From NCBI GenBank assembly GCA_030654175.1, contig JAURXZ010000049.1, positions 404,334-468,333 on the forward strand: DNA of 64,000 nt. The letters run 5' to 3'. The stretch comes from Bacteroidia bacterium (GTDB lineage Bacteria > Bacteroidota > Bacteroidia > 2-12-FULL-35-15). Under the pieces are notes generated by a model that was not told the DNA's origin, did no database searches, and saw only the letters and a program-made list of their open reading frames with translations. Below, piece after piece: positions 1 to 9,925 of this stretch; the stretch's first letter is position 1, and every line of letters begins with the position of its first letter. A program made the position numbers and the translations under genes.

Positions 1-2224
1 TAACATAGCTTTCGGCCCCAACACTTTTTAAAATATCGTGAATAACATTGGCCGTTTCAATTACCTGTTCAAAAGTGTTTTTTTCGGAAGGGTCGATATC
101 AATAATTAAATAGTCAGGTTTATCTAATTGTTTTATGGTGGAGTGCCAGGGATTAAATTCTATACACCCCAGATTGTTTAAATAAGCTAAAGTAGCTTCC
201 ATGTTACAAATAATGTAGTTAATGTTTTTATTGACAGATCCGGAAAATATCGTATAACTATCTATCCAATCCGGTGCGTCATCGCCTGCATCTTTATGGT
301 AGAAACCTTTTTCGTTAATTCCATTGGGATTACGATATAATGACTCCGGCCTGTCCTTTAAATATGGTAAAATGTATTTTGAGATGCTTTGATAATAATT
401 AATTACATCACCTTTGGTGAGGCCTTCCTCAGGCCAGAATACTTTTTTTACATTTGTTATTTTAACGTTTATTTTTCCAAAGGCGATCGTTTTTTCATTT
501 TGATTTTCCGGTACGTCAGACCGTTCCTTTCCATTCTTTTTTTTTGTTTTTACAGGCTCTTCTTTAATAGATTCCTTTTTTATTGGTTTTATAGCATCCA
601 TAGTAATTTCATTTGCTTTTTTATCCTCACGTAATCTTAAAAAGACCGCTTGTCGTAAATGCCCGTCATTGGTCCATTCGGTATATTTTATTTCACATAC
701 CAAAACTGGTCTTAGCCAAGTAGCCGGAGTATTTGTTTTGAAGAGTTCATCAAAGGGGGATTTTTTTTGAATTAGTGGTTTAAATAATTTACCCAGTTCC
801 TGTAATTTTTTTGCATTAAATCCAGTACCTGTATGGCCAATGTATTCAAGCTTATTTTTATTCCACGTTCCAAGGATCAATGCTCCGAAATTTTTTCTAC
901 TGCCTGCAGGTTGAGTAAAACCGGCAATTATTGCTTCTACTGTTTTGTGATGTTTAATTTTTAACCAATCATTAGTTCTTATTCCCGGATAATAGAATGA
1001 ATCCGCCTTTTTAGCAATGATTCCTTCCAGATCATTTTTCTCTGCTATTTTGAAAAATTCGTTTCCTTTTTCTACAATATGATCTGAATATTTTATTACT
1101 TCATTTTTTTTATTGAGTACTTGTTTAAGCAGTTTTTTTCTTTCAATAAGTGGAAGACTGCAAGTGCTTTTTGAATTTATGGAAAGTAGATCAAATACCT
1201 GAAATTGTATGGGATGCTTGTCGTTGATGGAATAATGTTGTAATAATTGGAAATCAGATTTACCGTTTTTATCCATTACTACGATCTCTCCGTCTACAAC
1301 TGCATTTATGTTTAATTTTTGTAAGGCATTAACCACTATTGGGTAGGAATCGTTAAAAGTGTTTCCATTCCTTGAATACAGGCTGATATTTTTTTTGTTT
1401 ATTTCGGCAATAGCACGATAACCATCCCATTTTATCTCATATATCCAGTCTTTCGAGCTAAATGGTTGATCCGTTTCTTTAGCGAGCATTGGCTTGATAT
1501 AGTTACCCAGCTTTATGGTTTCTCCTGGTAAATACCTGCTGTTTTTTCGTTTTACTAAAACAAGGTCTTCTTCTTCATTTTTATTGTCGGCTTCGTTCTC
1601 TGTCTTTTCTTCGCTATTAGAAGCTTTAGTGGGCCCGGTTTTAGTGTTTTTATTTTTAATAAGCCATTTATTAATTGGAGATCCTTTGGACGTGTGCTCT
1701 TCACTGCTATATGTTTCTTTTACCGCAAATTCATCGTTATGCTTTATGAGCAGCCAGGCATTTTCAGATTTTCCTTTTATTTTTACTAATACAAATTCGC
1801 CTTTTAATTTTTTACCATGCAATCTGAATTTCAGGTTACCTTGCTTTAATCCTTGCTTCAGTTCTTTTTCTGCAATTTTTTTTTCTGAATTCTCAATATC
1901 AGATAAATAGCCTTCATCCCATATTTCCACAATGCCGGCTCCATAATTACCTTTGGGAATTATACCTTCAAAGTTTTTATAACTATATGGATGGTCCTCT
2001 ACCATCATTGCCAGCCTTTTATCTTTTGGGTTTAAAGATGGCCCTTTCGGCACAGCCCAGCTTTTAAGTACACCATCCATCTCTAAACGAAGATCATAAT
2101 GCAGGTGAGATGCTTGATGGCGATGCACAACAAAAGCTAGTTTTGATTTCGACATGAAAACATTATCTGCCGGTTCGGGAGTTTTCTGGAAATTTCTTTT
2201 TTTAGCATATAGCTGTAAACTCAT
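1..2224 (-). CDS. ligD: ATP-dependent DNA ligase LigD, NHEJ (partial, C-terminus off window)
   Basis: Multidomain ligase that trims, fills and seals double-strand breaks together with Ku. Reading the minus strand from the ATG at 2224-2222 gives about 741 codons with no stop before the window edge. Domains in order: 3'-phosphoesterase (residues about 20-160, with HRHQASHLHYDLRLEMDG and the IIPKGNYGAG stretch), a charged linker, the ATP-dependent ligase (about 245-540, motif I EIKWDGYRA with adenylated Lys265), and the start of the primase/polymerase domain (from about 600, FWPEEGLTKGD, then the IDIDPSE metal motif). The PE-LIG-POL order is that of Pseudomonas LigD. The end of the polymerase domain is missing. 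The start codon shares one base with the ku stop (TAATG), so the two are translationally coupled. Identity is near certain. Confidence 0.95.
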   Translation of the reverse strand, partial: MSLQLYAKKRNFQKTPEPADNVFMSKSKLAFVVHRHQASHLHYDLRLEMDGVLKSWAVPKGPSLNPKDKRLAMMVEDHPYSYKNFEGIIPKGNYGAGIVEIWDEGYLSDIENSEKKIAEKELKQGLKQGNLKFRLHGKKLKGEFVLVKIKGKSENAWLLIKHNDEFAVKETYSSEEHTSKGSPINKWLIKNKNTKTGPTKASNSEEKTENEADNKNEEEDLVLVKRKNSRYLPGETIKLGNYIKPMLAKETDQPFSSKDWIYEIKWDGYRAIAEINKKNISLYSRNGNTFNDSYPIVVNALQKLNINAVVDGEIVVMDKNGKSDFQLLQHYSINDKHPIQFQVFDLLSINSKSTCSLPLIERKKLLKQVLNKKNEVIKYSDHIVEKGNEFFKIAEKNDLEGIIAKKADSFYYPGIRTNDWLKIKHHKTVEAIIAGFTQPAGSRKNFGALILGTWNKNKLEYIGHTGTGFNAKKLQELGKLFKPLIQKKSPFDELFKTNTPATWLRPVLVCEIKYTEWTNDGHLRQAVFLRLREDKKANEITMDAIKPIKKESIKEEPVKTKKKNGKERSDVPENQNEKTIAFGKINVKITNVKKVFWPEEGLTKGDVINYYQSISKYILPYLKDRPESLYRNPNGINEKGFYHKDAGDDAPDWIDSYTIFSGSVNKNINYIICNMEATLAYLNNLGCIEFNPWHSTIKQLDKPDYLIIDIDPSEKNTFEQVIETANVIHDILKSVGAESYV

Positions 2225-3003
2225 TATGATGCTTTTTTATGGTTGGCATTGAGACTAGCTTTTAGTTGCGCCATCAAATCTTTTGTTTTACTGTAGCTTA
2301 CTTCTAATTTGGGTTCTTTGATTTTTAGTCCTTTCGCTTTCGCTTTAATTACTTTCATTAGCTCCGCAGTATAGGTATCTTTATATTGTTTAATATTAAA
2401 TTTACCTGAAAGTTGTTCGATCAAAGAAACTGCCATTTTTAATTCATTTCCCTTAATGTCTGTTTTGGCAGGAAGTTTTAGATCAGAAGGATTTTTTATT
2501 TCTTCTTCAAAACGAATACGGTTAAGTATAATTACCTTATCCGTTGCTTTTAAAATGGCAAGTGTTTCTTTATTTCGCAATACAAAAGTTGCGACACCTA
2601 CTTTTTGTGTTTTACGAAGTGCATCTCTCAATAAAGCATAGGCTCTTACTCCTGATTCCTCAGGTTCTATATAATAAGGCGTTTCATAATAAACACTTTC
2701 TATTTCGGTAGCATCCACAAAATTTGTGATTTCTATCGTTTTAGTTTTTTTTGCATTTGCCAGTTCAAACTCTTTATCAGTTATTACAACGTATTCGTCA
2801 TTAGGCATTTTGTACCCTTTTACAATATTATCCCATTGAACTTCTTTTCCTGTTTTTTCATTGATACGTTTAAAATGAATTTTGGAATGATCCGTTTTAT
2901 CAAGCATATCCAAATCAAGGCGACTTGCTATTGTTGCACTATAAAGTTTTACCGGAATATTAACTAATCCAAATCCTATTGCTCCTGTCCAAATTGGTTT
3001 CAT
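2224..3003 (-). CDS. ku: Non-homologous end joining protein Ku
   Basis: Prokaryotic Ku, a homodimeric ring that threads onto broken DNA ends and recruits LigD. The 259-residue length is usual for bacterial Ku. The N-terminus (MKPIWTGAIGFGLVNIPVKL) is the family hallmark, and the central part carries FVDATEIESVYYETPYYIEP and the GVATFVLRNKE strand of the beta-barrel. A lysine-rich C-terminal tail (ANHKKAS) fits a DNA or LigD contact. It is the first gene of a ku-ligD operon with overlapping stop and start codons, and is divergent from the PorE-like gene. The ATG at 3003 is the only sensible start because it gives the canonical N-terminus. Confidence 0.96.
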   Translation of the reverse strand: MKPIWTGAIGFGLVNIPVKLYSATIASRLDLDMLDKTDHSKIHFKRINEKTGKEVQWDNIVKGYKMPNDEYVVITDKEFELANAKKTKTIEITNFVDATEIESVYYETPYYIEPEESGVRAYALLRDALRKTQKVGVATFVLRNKETLAILKATDKVIILNRIRFEEEIKNPSDLKLPAKTDIKGNELKMAVSLIEQLSGKFNIKQYKDTYTAELMKVIKAKAKGLKIKEPKLEVSYSKTKDLMAQLKASLNANHKKAS

Positions 3004-3427
3004 GATTACCTGTTTTTATTTAATTTATTAGTCAAAAACTGTTCCTGTCGAAAACCATTTAAAACTTATTAAATACTTCATTAATCGTAGAATTATTTAC
3101 ACAATATTCAGATTGAATAATTTCATTTTTAAATTTTCGTTAAAACTTTTATTTAAAGTAACGATTTTGAAATGAGCCTTTTACAAAGATTTTACAGGCT
3201 AAGCAAAAATTAAATTTTGATTGGGATGGAAATATGGATTATTAAATAAAAGCTGTTGTTTAGTCATACTCAAATAATAAATGTTCTATTTGAACTATTC
3301 AAAATACAGTATAATCGAATTAACAAAAGCATAAAGTAAAATGCCGGATATATTTGAAAGGAAATTAAAAATTCAATTATTCTGTTTAAAGAAAAACATA
3401 CCTCGTATGTTAAAAAATAGGTAACCA
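3004..3427. other. Divergent intergenic region between ku and the PorE-like gene
   Basis: AT-rich, 424 bp, no ORF or RNA gene seen. It must hold promoters for both directions. On the plus strand I see one good -7 box (3349-3356). On the minus strand I found only one-mismatch matches to the Bacteroidota -7 box. Confidence 0.6.
3349..3356 (+). promoter_or_regulatory. Candidate -7 promoter box for the PorE-like gene
   Basis: TATATTTG matches the Bacteroidota -7 consensus TAnnTTTG exactly and lies 71 bases before the ATG at 3428. No clear -33 TTG is present at the usual distance, so the call is weak. Confidence 0.3.
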
Positions 3428-5491
3428 ATGAAAAGTTTTGTGTTTTTTATACTTGTTTTTTTTATGGGCATATGTGAATTGTTTTCACAAACAGAAAACG
3501 TAAAATTGAATATAGCTGATAATTATTTATCACATCGTTATTTTTCCTCCGCTTTGCCTTTATATCTGGATTTATTAAAATTGGATTCTTTCAATTCAGA
3601 TCTGAATTATAATATTGGTATTTGTTATTTGAACTCCAGATCGCAAAAGAATAAAGCCATTTATTACCTGGAGAAAGCAATTTTCGGCTATAATCATAAT
3701 TCTACAAAAGTTGGTAATTATATCCAAAATATTGCTGACAGGAAAGATTTTAACGTTTTGACCAATGAGGAAAGCTGGAAATCTGATTTCTTTGATCAAG
3801 AGAAAAATATTCTAGCCTCGGCTTATAGAAATTTAGGAGATGCTTACCGTTTGGCTTACAAATTTGATTTGGCTATTGGATGTTATGAAAAATTCAAAAA
3901 TAGTGTTCAGGATAGTAGCATTATCGAATTGATGAACAATGAGATAGCAATGTGCCGTTTCGGAAAAACTTTAAAAAGTTTAGTCGCCTGTACTTTTAGC
4001 CTTGAAAAGCCTTCTTCCTTTCGGAATTACTCTTCAAGTTTCCTTCCTGCTGATTCAATTCCGTTACCAATTTTTGATCTACATGAACCTATAGTATGGG
4101 AAAATAAAAGAGATATTTCGTTTTTTGAAACGTTGAACTTTTATTCCAATACAGATTCGTTACAAATTATTTCATCAACATTTAAACAGGAACCATTATC
4201 GAATTCCGTTGATGATTCTGCTATGGCTTACACTGGATGCGAAACTTCAGTTGCCACATCGGTCGATGGTCAATTCGTATTGGTATTTAAAGTAGAAAAA
4301 GGGAAAGGCAATTTGTACACCACTTGTTTAATTAAAAATAAATGGACAATGCCTGAAGAGTTAAGTAAATCTGTCAATACAAAAGGATGGGAGCATGATG
4401 AATTTATTTCAGCTGATGGGAATAGTTTGTGTTTTTCAAGCAACCGTAACGGAGGCTATGGTGGTAAGGATATTTATAAATGTGAAAAATTAGAAAACGG
4501 AATGTGGAGTAAAGCAAAGAACCTCGGACCTTCTGTTAATACAGCATTTGATGATGAAACTCCATTTATTTATCCTGAGGGGGATATATTGTATTTTAGT
4601 TCAAACAGGCGCAGGGTAAATGGTCCTTTTGATATTTATACCAGTTCTTTGTCTGATAGTGGTTCCTGGACAACACCTGTTAACGTGGGGTATCCTGTAA
4701 TTGATTCGGATAGTCAATTACCAGTTAAGATTGTTCACAATGAAATAAAGATTGGAAATGAAAATAAGTTGTCTCCTGTTAATGAGGAAGGAAGTGATGA
4801 AAGGTTGAATTTTATGATAACTTTTTATAGTAATAAAAAAACTTCAATTACTCTTTTAAAAGGCAGAGTTGTAGATTTATCAGGAAAGTGTATAAAAGAT
4901 CTGACGATCACAGTTTCTGATAATGAAACTGAAGAGATTTTAGGTGTTTATTATCCTGATAACATAACTGGTCACTATTCTATCATTCTTCCAACAGGAA
5001 AAAGTACAAATGTATCTTATGAAGCCGAAGGTTATTTATTTCAGTCGGAGCATTTTGATATTACTAAGGAAATCAACTATTATAAGATACATAATACAAT
5101 AGAGATGTCACCTGTTGAAAAGGGGGTAAAAACTATATTGAACAATCTCTTTTTTGATTTTGAGAAAGCTACACTACTTCCAATTTCAAACATAGAATTG
5201 AATAAACTTTTTATTTTTTTAGCCGATAATCCCGATTTAAAAATTGAGATATCGGATTATATTGATTCTAAGAACATTAGCAAATTCAATAAACAACTTG
5301 GTCTTTCCAGGGTGCAAACTGTTATAAACTACCTTTCTCAAAAGGGTATATATGGTGACAGAATAACCGGCAAGGTATACAGGGCGCCTAAATCGAAAGC
5401 CGGGACTAAAAATATTGTTAAAAATGAAAATATACAAGGAGAGCCATCGATCCATAGGCTTGAAATGAAAGTATTAAAAATAAAGACGTAG
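3428..5491 (+). CDS. PorE-like TPR / PD40 propeller / carboxypeptidase-regulatory / OmpA protein
   Basis: Envelope protein of 687 residues. It has a signal peptide ending at about FSQ (residue 21), TPR-like helices (about 25-175), PD40/WD40-like propeller blades (about 265-430, with SADGNSLCFSSNRNGGYGGKD and a second SSNRR blade), a carboxypeptidase-regulatory domain (about 475-550, LLKGRVVDLSGKC) and a C-terminal OmpA-like peptidoglycan-binding domain (about 565-665, FFDFEKATLLP and QLGLSRVQTVINYL). This order matches T9SS component PorE of Porphyromonas, but it is also common in other Bacteroidota envelope proteins. No lipobox is visible, whereas PorE is a lipoprotein. The first OmpA loop reads SDYIDSKN rather than the usual GHTD, so peptidoglycan binding may be altered. 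A T9SS role is inference. Confidence 0.82.
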   Translation: MKSFVFFILVFFMGICELFSQTENVKLNIADNYLSHRYFSSALPLYLDLLKLDSFNSDLNYNIGICYLNSRSQKNKAIYYLEKAIFGYNHNSTKVGNYIQNIADRKDFNVLTNEESWKSDFFDQEKNILASAYRNLGDAYRLAYKFDLAIGCYEKFKNSVQDSSIIELMNNEIAMCRFGKTLKSLVACTFSLEKPSSFRNYSSSFLPADSIPLPIFDLHEPIVWENKRDISFFETLNFYSNTDSLQIISSTFKQEPLSNSVDDSAMAYTGCETSVATSVDGQFVLVFKVEKGKGNLYTTCLIKNKWTMPEELSKSVNTKGWEHDEFISADGNSLCFSSNRNGGYGGKDIYKCEKLENGMWSKAKNLGPSVNTAFDDETPFIYPEGDILYFSSNRRRVNGPFDIYTSSLSDSGSWTTPVNVGYPVIDSDSQLPVKIVHNEIKIGNENKLSPVNEEGSDERLNFMITFYSNKKTSITLLKGRVVDLSGKCIKDLTITVSDNETEEILGVYYPDNITGHYSIILPTGKSTNVSYEAEGYLFQSEHFDITKEINYYKIHNTIEMSPVEKGVKTILNNLFFDFEKATLLPISNIELNKLFIFLADNPDLKIEISDYIDSKNISKFNKQLGLSRVQTVINYLSQKGIYGDRITGKVYRAPKSKAGTKNIVKNENIQGEPSIHRLEMKVLKIKT

Positions 5492-5810
5492 CAAATCATT
5501 TATATGAAGATAATTTGATGTCCAAGGTCATTTTTATTATTTAATAAAGGATAAAAAATATCGTTTGATTTCTTTGTTTTCGTGAAGCCCAGCTAACAAA
5601 TTCAAATTACCAAATTTGTCTACTCTTTTTTTTTTGCATAATTCTATTCTTGATTGTTATAATCTGCATTTCAAACTTGTGAATTTTTGATTTTAACTAT
5701 GCAAAATACTTGATTAACGAATATTGTATTCCGCTCACCAAATTGAAATATACTTTTGAAGTGAAAAAGCAATGTTGGAGCCCAATTTTAAACAATAAAA
5801 AGCATTTAAG
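5492..5810. other. Intergenic region before uspA
   Basis: AT-rich, 319 bp, no ORF or RNA gene seen. It contains the candidate promoter at 5724-5758 and some short palindromes (CAAATTTG, GATT-n5-AATC) too weak to call. Confidence 0.6.
5724..5758 (+). promoter_or_regulatory. Candidate Bacteroidota promoter for the UspA gene
   Basis: TTG at 5724-5726 and TACTTTTG (TAnnTTTG consensus) at 5751-5758, spaced by 24 bases, which is slightly long. The expected transcription start is near 5765, giving a leader of about 45 bases before the ATG at 5811. Confidence 0.45.
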
Positions 5811-6725
5811 ATGAAGACAATTATCGTTCCTACGGATTTTTCAGAAACGGCTGAAAACGCCTTAAACTACGCCATTGAATTAGGCAAAATGATGGATGCA
5901 ACAATTATATTGCTTCATGCATGTGATGTACCTGCGTCTCATGCAGGAATCGGTTCTCCTGTGTCGCCTGAAGTGGTTGAAAAAAATGATAGGGTACTCA
6001 AAAAATTGGAGCGCCATATTAAAACAACAGATCCCCCAATCAAATTTGAATTATGCGTTCAATCAAAATCTATAGTTAAGAGAATTATAGAATTAACCCA
6101 TGAGAAAGGGGCAGAACTTGTTGTTTTAGGAATTTCTGAAAATGGAGTTTTTGAGAAATCTATTGTTGGAAGTAACACATCAAAAGCAATCAGTAAATTA
6201 ATGACCCCTGTATTGATGGTTCCAACAAATGCAAAATTCAAAAATCCTGAAAAAATTGTATTTGCTTCTGACTATTTGCAATTAAAAAATGACCGGCCTC
6301 TTAATGCTCTTTTAAACTTCATATCATTTTTTAATTCAAATCTTTTTATTGTAAATGTAAAAGGAGTAGATGAAAAAACATCCTCAAAAAGTGTGGCAGC
6401 TTTTATAAATGTTAGAAAAATATTAAGAAAAGTTAATTATTCTATACATCATACCGTGAATGAAAATGTAGTGAATGGAATCAATGAATTCGTAAAGAAA
6501 GTTGACGCTGAAATTGTTGCCATGATTCCACGTAAACATAATTTCTTTTATAGGTTATTTAATTTTAGTAAAACTAAAAGAATGGCGTTTTATAGCCATG
6601 TGCCATTATTGGTGTTGCCCGAAGGAATAGAAATTCCTGTTTTTAAACCCAAAGCACATGTGACTATTCCAGAAAGGATTTTCGAAAAAGAAATTCAATG
6701 GTTCAATGAACAGGCTCCTCTTTGA
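5811..6725 (+). CDS. Universal stress protein, tandem Usp domains
   Basis: Cytoplasmic UspA-family protein of 304 residues with two Usp domains (about 1-140 and 148-275). The first starts with the typical IIVPTDFSETAENALNYAIELG and ends with a nucleotide-loop-like stretch (VLGISENGVFEKSIVGSNTS), which lacks the exact G-2x-G-9x-G spacing. The second half is more divergent and lacks a clear ATP loop. Tandem Usp proteins of this length are common in Bacteroidota and usually rise under starvation, redox or low-oxygen stress. It sits directly before the phosphoglucomutase gene with no gap worth a promoter, so the two are probably cotranscribed. A second tandem Usp gene lies at 47084-47980 on the other strand. 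Confidence 0.9.
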   Translation: MKTIIVPTDFSETAENALNYAIELGKMMDATIILLHACDVPASHAGIGSPVSPEVVEKNDRVLKKLERHIKTTDPPIKFELCVQSKSIVKRIIELTHEKGAELVVLGISENGVFEKSIVGSNTSKAISKLMTPVLMVPTNAKFKNPEKIVFASDYLQLKNDRPLNALLNFISFFNSNLFIVNVKGVDEKTSSKSVAAFINVRKILRKVNYSIHHTVNENVVNGINEFVKKVDAEIVAMIPRKHNFFYRLFNFSKTKRMAFYSHVPLLVLPEGIEIPVFKPKAHVTIPERIFEKEIQWFNEQAPL

Positions 6726-6796
6726 AAAACATATTTACTGATTATAAAAAATTACAAAGCAATAACCCCCAAAAACTCAAAAAAAAAGAGAATTAT

Positions 6797-8218
6797 ATGA
6801 CAGCAATAAAATTTGGAACAGATGGTTGGCGAGCCCTAATTGCCAAAGACTTCACAGTTGACAATTTAGCCAGAGTTGCAGAAGCAACTGCTCAATGGTT
6901 AATGAAATACAAAACACCATCGGTTGTATTGGGTCACGACCCTCGCTTTGGAGGTGAATTATTTGCTGAAACAACATGTAAGGTATTGGCAAGTCATGGT
7001 ATAAAGGTTTACCTGGCAAAAGGTTTTGTTTCCACTCCAATGGTATCGCTGGGTACAGTTAGAAAAAATGCCGACTTAGGTATTATTATTACTGCAAGTC
7101 ATAATCCCGCGTCTTATAATGGTTATAAAATAAAAGGGGCGTATGGAGGTCCTTTGCTTCCTGAAAAAATTCAGGAAATAGAAAATCTAATCCCAGAGCA
7201 TAACTTAATAAATATAGATAAGTTAAGTATAAAAGAATTTGAAGAAAAAGGTTTAGTTGAATACCTTGACCTGGAAACCATCTATTGCAATCATATTGAG
7301 GCCAATTTTGATTTGGAAGCTATTCGTAAATCGGGCCTTCGTTTTGCTTATGATGCTATGTACGGAGCAGGACAGAATGTTGTAAAACGTTTATTCCCGG
7401 AATCAACAATGCTTCATTGTGAAGATAACCCATCCTTTCGCGGCCAGGCACCCGAGCCGATTCATAAAAATCTAAAAGAATTGTCATCATTGATAAAGTT
7501 GTCAAAAAATATTGATTGCGGTTTAGCGACTGATGGAGATGCCGACAGGATAGGTTTATATGATAATGAAGGGAGTTTTATTGACTCTAACCATATCATT
7601 TTATTGTTGATCAAATACTTACACGAACAAAAAGGTGTTCAAGGCAAGGTAGTAACCGCTTTTTCAGTTAGTCCCAAAATAGCCAAAATGTGTAAACACT
7701 ACGGGTTGGAACATCAGGTAACAAAGATCGGTTTTAAATACATTGCCGGTGTAATGATTGCAGAAGATGTTTTGCTTGGAGGAGAAGAATCAGGTGGTAT
7801 TGCTATTAAAGGTCATATCCCTGAAAGGGACGGAATCTGGATAGGTTTGACAGTTTGGGAATACATGGCTAAATCGGGTAAATCACTTCAGGAACTCATT
7901 AAAGAAGTATATGCAATTGTTGGTCCTTTTGCTTCCGAACGTTCAGATCTTCATTTGAAGGAAGAATTTAAAAATGAGATCGTAGCGAATTGCGAAAATA
8001 ATTTTTACCAAAATTTTGGGGCTTACAAAATACATAGAGTAGAAAATACCGATGGTTATAAATATTTTTTTAATGATGATGAATGGTTAATGATACGAGC
8101 TTCGGGTACCGAACCAGTTTTAAGGAATTATGCAGAATCAAATTCTCTCAAAAATGTATTTGCCATTTTAAAAGCTGCGGAAGAAACACTAATGAAAAAA
8201 AAAGAAGCAATTGCTTAA
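6797..8218 (+). CDS. Phosphoglucomutase / phosphomannomutase family protein
   Basis: Alpha-D-phosphohexomutase that interconverts hexose 1- and 6-phosphates. All four family signatures are present: phosphoserine loop TASHNPASYNGYKIKG (Ser101), metal loop DGDADR (246-251), sugar-binding loop GGEESGG, and phosphate-binding loop RASGTEPVLRNYAES near the C-terminus. The protein is 473 residues from the ATG at 6797, matching MTAIKFGTDGWRALIA at the usual N-terminus. A longer frame begins at a TTG at 6722 inside the end of uspA, but its 25 extra residues are lysine- and asparagine-rich and not family-like, so I reject it. Substrate (glucose or mannose phosphate) cannot be fixed from sequence. It could feed glycan precursors or glycogen metabolism. 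Confidence 0.93.
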   Translation: MTAIKFGTDGWRALIAKDFTVDNLARVAEATAQWLMKYKTPSVVLGHDPRFGGELFAETTCKVLASHGIKVYLAKGFVSTPMVSLGTVRKNADLGIIITASHNPASYNGYKIKGAYGGPLLPEKIQEIENLIPEHNLINIDKLSIKEFEEKGLVEYLDLETIYCNHIEANFDLEAIRKSGLRFAYDAMYGAGQNVVKRLFPESTMLHCEDNPSFRGQAPEPIHKNLKELSSLIKLSKNIDCGLATDGDADRIGLYDNEGSFIDSNHIILLLIKYLHEQKGVQGKVVTAFSVSPKIAKMCKHYGLEHQVTKIGFKYIAGVMIAEDVLLGGEESGGIAIKGHIPERDGIWIGLTVWEYMAKSGKSLQELIKEVYAIVGPFASERSDLHLKEEFKNEIVANCENNFYQNFGAYKIHRVENTDGYKYFFNDDEWLMIRASGTEPVLRNYAESNSLKNVFAILKAAEETLMKKKEAIA

Positions 8219-8365
8219 TTAAAAATGCATTGTATTGAGTTAAACAATTTTGTTTGATGAAGATTTAAAACTGCTCCTATAAGCCCAATCTGTTTATTGG
8301 ATTATTATATAAATTATTCCTAAACCAAAAACTGTAAAATCAATATTTGATAAAAGTGAAAAATC

Positions 8366-9913
8366 ATGAAACCGAAATTTCTCCTACTTCCAATTGTTCT
8401 GTTTGCTCTTTCGCAATCTTTTGGACAAACAAATTTGCCTTCTATGTTGGCATGCAATGAGATTTTGACCATTTCCGGCAACCCTTATATTGTAGACAGT
8501 ACAATTACAGTAAAACCCGGATGTACACTGACAGTTAATCCTGGTGTAGAAATTAGGATGGCTGAAAATACCCACCTAATTGTGCAAGGGAAAGTTGACT
8601 TTTTAGGTACAGCTTCGCAACCAATACTTATTCATGCCAAGGATACAATTTGGGGTAATATCCTTCTGGATAGTACACTTCTTGTAAAATCAACATTTAA
8701 TTATGTTAATATAGAAAATGGCAGGCAAAATGTAGACATAACAAAGATGAAAGCTGTGATATTCGCGTACTTTTCATCTTTTGAATTGAAAAATTGCAAT
8801 TTTAAAAATAACCTTCGTTGTATTTATTCCTATAGGAGCAAGAATATTTTAATTAAAAACTGCGTACTTGACTCAACAAATATTGGAGAGAAAATACTTA
8901 ATCAATATGCTGATCAGGTAACTATTGACAATTGTACATTATATTATACTTCTGGCGATGCGGATGTAATTGATTTTGATGGTTCCACTAACGTAATAAT
9001 TTCCAATAATCTATTATTTGGAGGGGGCGATGATGCAATCGATCTTGGTCATGCGATTGATCCTAATCATCCTGACAGTCTTGGTTGCAGCAACGTAACG
9101 GTAACAGGAAATGTTATTTATAATATGTTTAATAAAGGGGTTAGCAATGGAGAAAATGCTGCAAACATAAATATTCATCACAACCTTATTGTTAATTGCG
9201 GCTGGGGAATAGGGGCTAAGGCGGGTGCTCAAGTTATTGCCGATCACAATACTATATATAATTGTCAAAATGGTGTAAAAGCATACGATCATTACGATGG
9301 GTGGGGCCCTGGGCATCTAATTGTTACTAACTGTATTATTGTTGGCTCTGATACAACGTGGTTTAAAGATACCACTGCTACTTTATCAATATCCTATTCT
9401 TTATCTGATAGTATTTTAATTTCTGGAACAGGTAATATTCAGGGGGATCCTTTATTGGTTTCAACTTCCTTAATTCCTCGATGGGATTCTTTATTGCATT
9501 TATTTACTTCTCCTTCTATAATTGCTTCAAGTGATTTTCATTTACAATTTAACTCTCCAGCTGTAGATGCTGGCGATCCTGCTTTTGCTTTGGATCCAGA
9601 TGGCTCGAGAACAGATATTGGAAGATATTATTTAGGACAAAATACTTCGGTCCAACAGTTGGATCAAAATTCTGGATTTGAATTGATTTATCCCAATCCG
9701 GGTAATGGAAATTTTACCATGCGGTTGATTCCCGATTATAAAATGAACCGTTTTGTCGTGCTGAATAATTCAGGAAAAGTTGTACAGCAAAATGATTTTT
9801 TTGGAAGTAGAACTGCATATCAAATTGATTTGAGTTCTCAGGCAGCAGGAGTTTATTATATAAAACTTTATGGTGGAAATGGCATTTCCACTCAAAAGGT
9901 TATTGTTCATTAA
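8366..9913 (+). CDS. Secreted right-handed beta-helix protein with T9SS sorting domain
   Basis: Exported protein of 515 residues. A signal peptide ends at about SFGQ (residue 21). The body (about 45-400) is a right-handed parallel beta-helix of the PbH1 type: repeated short asparagine-rich rungs such as NITI/NVTVTGNVIYN, NINIHHNLIVNCGWG and VIADHNTIYNC, capped by an LTVNPGVEIRM segment. The last 80 residues are a type A sorting domain (IYPNPGNGNFTM ... GVYYIKLYGGNG ... KVIVH). Proteins of this fold are often polysaccharide lyases or adhesins; no catalytic set is recognisable here. It opens the secreted-protein locus and is followed after 12 bases by the first SBBP gene, so the two form an operon. 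Confidence 0.85.
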   Translation: MKPKFLLLPIVLFALSQSFGQTNLPSMLACNEILTISGNPYIVDSTITVKPGCTLTVNPGVEIRMAENTHLIVQGKVDFLGTASQPILIHAKDTIWGNILLDSTLLVKSTFNYVNIENGRQNVDITKMKAVIFAYFSSFELKNCNFKNNLRCIYSYRSKNILIKNCVLDSTNIGEKILNQYADQVTIDNCTLYYTSGDADVIDFDGSTNVIISNNLLFGGGDDAIDLGHAIDPNHPDSLGCSNVTVTGNVIYNMFNKGVSNGENAANINIHHNLIVNCGWGIGAKAGAQVIADHNTIYNCQNGVKAYDHYDGWGPGHLIVTNCIIVGSDTTWFKDTTATLSISYSLSDSILISGTGNIQGDPLLVSTSLIPRWDSLLHLFTSPSIIASSDFHLQFNSPAVDAGDPAFALDPDGSRTDIGRYYLGQNTSVQQLDQNSGFELIYPNPGNGNFTMRLIPDYKMNRFVVLNNSGKVVQQNDFFGSRTAYQIDLSSQAAGVYYIKLYGGNGISTQKVIVH

Positions 9914-9925
9914 AATGTAAAATTT

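Noticed and set aside
389-634. Plus-strand ORF of 81 codons
   Set aside because: Antisense to ligD; low-complexity Phe/Tyr composition typical of a shadow frame.
1515-1910. Plus-strand ORF of 131 codons
   Set aside because: Lies antisense to the middle of ligD, which has full domain motifs; serine/phenylalanine-rich shadow.
6722-6796. TTG-started N-terminal extension of the phosphohexomutase
   Set aside because: Overlaps uspA, and the added residues fit no family member; the ATG at 6797 gives the canonical start.
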